Source: an uncultured Clostridium sp. (GTDB lineage: Bacteria; Bacillota_A; Clostridia; TANB77; CAG-508). Taken from it: 7,547 nucleotides of DNA. Of this stretch, positions 5,932-7,547 are shown piece by piece. The DNA lies in the NCBI GenBank assembly GCA_951800935.1, contig CATOLW010000053.1, positions 1-7,547 on the forward strand, given 5' to 3'. Numbering within the stretch: position 1 is the stretch's first letter; each line of letters opens with the position of its first letter. The notes under the pieces were generated by a model. That model searched no databases. It saw nothing but the letters and a program-made list of their open reading frames with translations, and was not told where the DNA came from. The translations under genes and the position numbers were made by a program.

Positions 5932-5949
5932 AAGGAGTGAACAAAATTG
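5932..5949 (+). promoter_or_regulatory. Ribosome binding site and TTG start of metG
   Basis: AAGGAGTGA (5932-5940) is nearly identical to the ATPase site; GGAG ends 9 nt before the TTG at 5947. The predicted N-terminus MSNKFYVTTPIYYPSG matches where MetRS normally begins, and no in-frame ATG precedes the HIGH-like motif, so the TTG start is well supported. Confidence 0.82.
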
Positions 5950-7524
5950 AGCAATAAATTTTATGTAACAACACCAATCTACTATCCAAGTGGAAGATTC
6001 CACATAGGAACAGCTTATACCACTGTTTTAGCAGACAGTATGAAGCAATACCATAAATTAAAAGGTGAAGACGCTTATATGCTAACAGGAAATGATGAAC
6101 ATGGGCAAAAGATAGAGAAAAAAGCCAAAGAAGCAAAACAAACACCACAAGAATATGTAGATAAAATGGCAAAAATGGCAAAAGAACTATGGGCCAAAAT
6201 GGGAATTGAATATGATGACTTCATCCAAACAACAGAAGAAAGACATGAAAAAGTAGTGCAAAAGATTTTCGACCGTTTTATGGAACAAGGAGATATTTAT
6301 AAAGGTGAGTATGAAGGATGGTATTGTATTCCTTGTGAGACTTTCTTTACTGAAACACAATTAGTAGATGGAAAATGTCCAGACTGTGGTAGAGATGTGG
6401 AATTAATGAAGGAAGAATCCTATTTTTTCAACATGAAAAAATATACAGACCAATTATTAAAATATTATGAAGAACATCCAGATTTCATCAAACCAGATTA
6501 CAGAAAAAATGAAATGATAAATAACTTCATCAAACCAGGATTAGAAGACCTATGTGTTAGCAGAACTTCTTTTGACTGGGGAATCAAAGTATTAAAAGAC
6601 CCAAAACATGTCGTATATGTATGGCTAGATGCTTTAACAAACTACATCACAGCATTAGGATATTTAGCAGAAGATGACACCTTATTTCAAAAATATTGGC
6701 CAGCAGATTTACAAATCGTAGGAAAAGATATTGCCAGATTTCATTTGATTTATTGGCCTATTTTCCTAATGGCACTAGATTTGCCATTACCAAAAACCAT
6801 CTTAGTCCATAACTGGATTATGATGAAAGATGGAAAAATGTCGAAATCAAAAGGAAATGTCATTTATCCAGAAACATTAATCGAACGCTATGGATTAGAC
6901 AGTGTTAGATATTTTTTACTAAGAGAAATGCCAGTTTCACAAGATGGAATTTTCTCACCAGAATCATTTGTAGAAAGATACAATTTTGACTTATGCAACG
7001 ATTTAAGCAATCTTTTAAATCGAACCATATCTATGGTAAACAAGTATTTTGAAGGAAATATACCAAACTATAAAGGAACACCAAATGAAGTAGACAAAGA
7101 ATTAGAAGAATACACATTAGCACAAATTGAAAAATTTGAGGAAAAATGGAACAATTATGAAATAGCAAACAGTATTCAAGAAATCTGGAACTTAATTGCA
7201 AGAACAAACAAATACATCGATGAAACCATGCCATGGACTTTAGCCAAAGAAGAACAAACTTTAAAATTAGAATCTTGTATGTATCATTTAATTGAAAATT
7301 TAAGAAAAATAGCTGTTTTGATTCAACCATTTATGAAAGAAACGGCAAGCAATATTTTTAGACAAATAGGAATCAAAAAAGATGATATGAAAAACTGGGA
7401 AAATTTAAAACAATATGATAAAATAGAAAAAGCACAAGTAATTGGAAAAGGAGAACCAATTTTTATGAGATTAAATGCAGAAGAAGAAGTCGAATTTCTA
7501 AAAAAAGTAATGAAAGGAGAATAG
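5947..7524 (+). CDS. metG: Methionyl-tRNA synthetase, short form
   Basis: This cytosolic class I synthetase joins methionine to tRNA-Met (initiator and elongator). The 525-residue protein opens with FYVTTPIYYPSG and the HIGH-class motif HIGT (19-22). The connective peptide has a four-cysteine zinc knuckle (Cys127, Cys130, Cys144, Cys147). WLDALTNYI follows, then the KMSKS loop at 297-301. The rest is the alpha-helical anticodon-binding domain, including NLLNRT and ETMPWTLAKEE. It stops after KKVMKGE, so it lacks the C-terminal EMAPII/Trbp111-like tRNA-binding domain found in B. subtilis MetS (about 660 residues). Short MetRS forms of about 510-525 residues occur in mycobacteria and mycoplasmas, so this is probably natural and not a truncation. 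The gene appears to have its own promoter and to lead an operon, because another start codon follows 4 nt after its stop. Confidence 0.96.
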   Translation: MSNKFYVTTPIYYPSGRFHIGTAYTTVLADSMKQYHKLKGEDAYMLTGNDEHGQKIEKKAKEAKQTPQEYVDKMAKMAKELWAKMGIEYDDFIQTTEERHEKVVQKIFDRFMEQGDIYKGEYEGWYCIPCETFFTETQLVDGKCPDCGRDVELMKEESYFFNMKKYTDQLLKYYEEHPDFIKPDYRKNEMINNFIKPGLEDLCVSRTSFDWGIKVLKDPKHVVYVWLDALTNYITALGYLAEDDTLFQKYWPADLQIVGKDIARFHLIYWPIFLMALDLPLPKTILVHNWIMMKDGKMSKSKGNVIYPETLIERYGLDSVRYFLLREMPVSQDGIFSPESFVERYNFDLCNDLSNLLNRTISMVNKYFEGNIPNYKGTPNEVDKELEEYTLAQIEKFEEKWNNYEIANSIQEIWNLIARTNKYIDETMPWTLAKEEQTLKLESCMYHLIENLRKIAVLIQPFMKETASNIFRQIGIKKDDMKNWENLKQYDKIEKAQVIGKGEPIFMRLNAEEEVEFLKKVMKGE

Positions 7525-7528
7525 AAAA

Positions 7529-7547
7529 ATGGGAGAAACAAAAGAAA
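7529..7547 (+). CDS. Start of a downstream gene in the metG operon (partial)
   Basis: An ATG lies 4 nt after the metG stop, with AAAGGAG (7513-7519) inside the last metG codons 9 nt upstream. Only MGETKE can be read before the window ends, too little to name. In B. subtilis tatD (yabD) follows metS, and a stand-alone tRNA-binding protein would also be of interest given the short MetRS, but neither is shown here. Confidence 0.55.

Noticed and set aside
5740..5946. T-box or S-box leader before metG
   Set aside because: No T-box sequence, specifier loop or SAM aptamer landmarks were seen; only a hairpin, a candidate promoter and a short leader are present.
705..7541. Many minus-strand ORFs of 65-110 codons
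   Set aside because: They lie opposite well-supported + strand genes, have low-complexity hydrophobic translations typical of antisense AT-rich coding DNA, and show no family motifs.
1..7547. CRISPR array, insertion sequence, prophage or defence system
   Set aside because: No regularly spaced repeats, transposase or integrase motifs, or defence-family signatures were found; the GGGGAC elements are too few and too degenerate to form an array.

Overview
The window comes from a low-GC Bacillota, most likely a gut-type clostridial lineage. The sequence is AT-rich (sampled stretches are about 30-33% GC), with strong AGGAGG-type ribosome binding sites and occasional TTG starts. The gene set is typical of the phylum: a DUF1292 protein, RbgA, Mini-ribonuclease 3, a Mn2+-riboswitch-controlled P-type ATPase and MetRS. 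All recognisable genes lie on the + strand. I see no integrase, transposase, CRISPR array, toxin-antitoxin pair or defence cassette. This is mostly core genome with a few points of interest.

Layout. Bases 2-277 are the end of a very acidic DUF1292-family protein, closed by a good intrinsic terminator. A GGGGAC-type repeat then runs up to the ribosome binding site of an unrecognised four-helix membrane protein (392-883). Next is rbgA (929-1842), a circularly permuted GTPase for 50S assembly, broken by two +1 frameshifts. A second GGGGAC repeat overlaps its 3' end. mrnC (1899-2315) follows. A strong extended -10 promoter in the last bases of mrnC appears to drive tRNA-Glu(CUC) (2339-2413). Only 11 nt further on begins a yybP-ykoY manganese riboswitch with a terminator that competes with the aptamer, then a 907-residue cation P-type ATPase (2615-5338). 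A 103-residue orphan protein (5428-5739) has its own candidate promoter. After a hairpin-containing gap and another extended -10 promoter comes metG (5947-7524). It encodes a MetRS without the C-terminal tRNA-binding domain, and a tightly coupled downstream gene begins at 7529.

How the genes fit together. rbgA, mrnC, tRNA-Glu and metG all serve translation: 50S assembly, 23S rRNA end maturation, glutamate decoding and methionine charging. The ATPase is a metal-homeostasis gene whose expression should rise with cytosolic Mn2+, because ligand-stabilised P1 would block the terminator. The most notable arrangement is the chain promoter - tRNA - riboswitch - ATPase, which leaves no room for a separate ATPase promoter between the tRNA and the aptamer. 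I do not see a convincing wholly new system. The best leads are that tRNA-riboswitch tandem, the double frameshift in a normally important gene, and the dispersed GGGGAC repeats.
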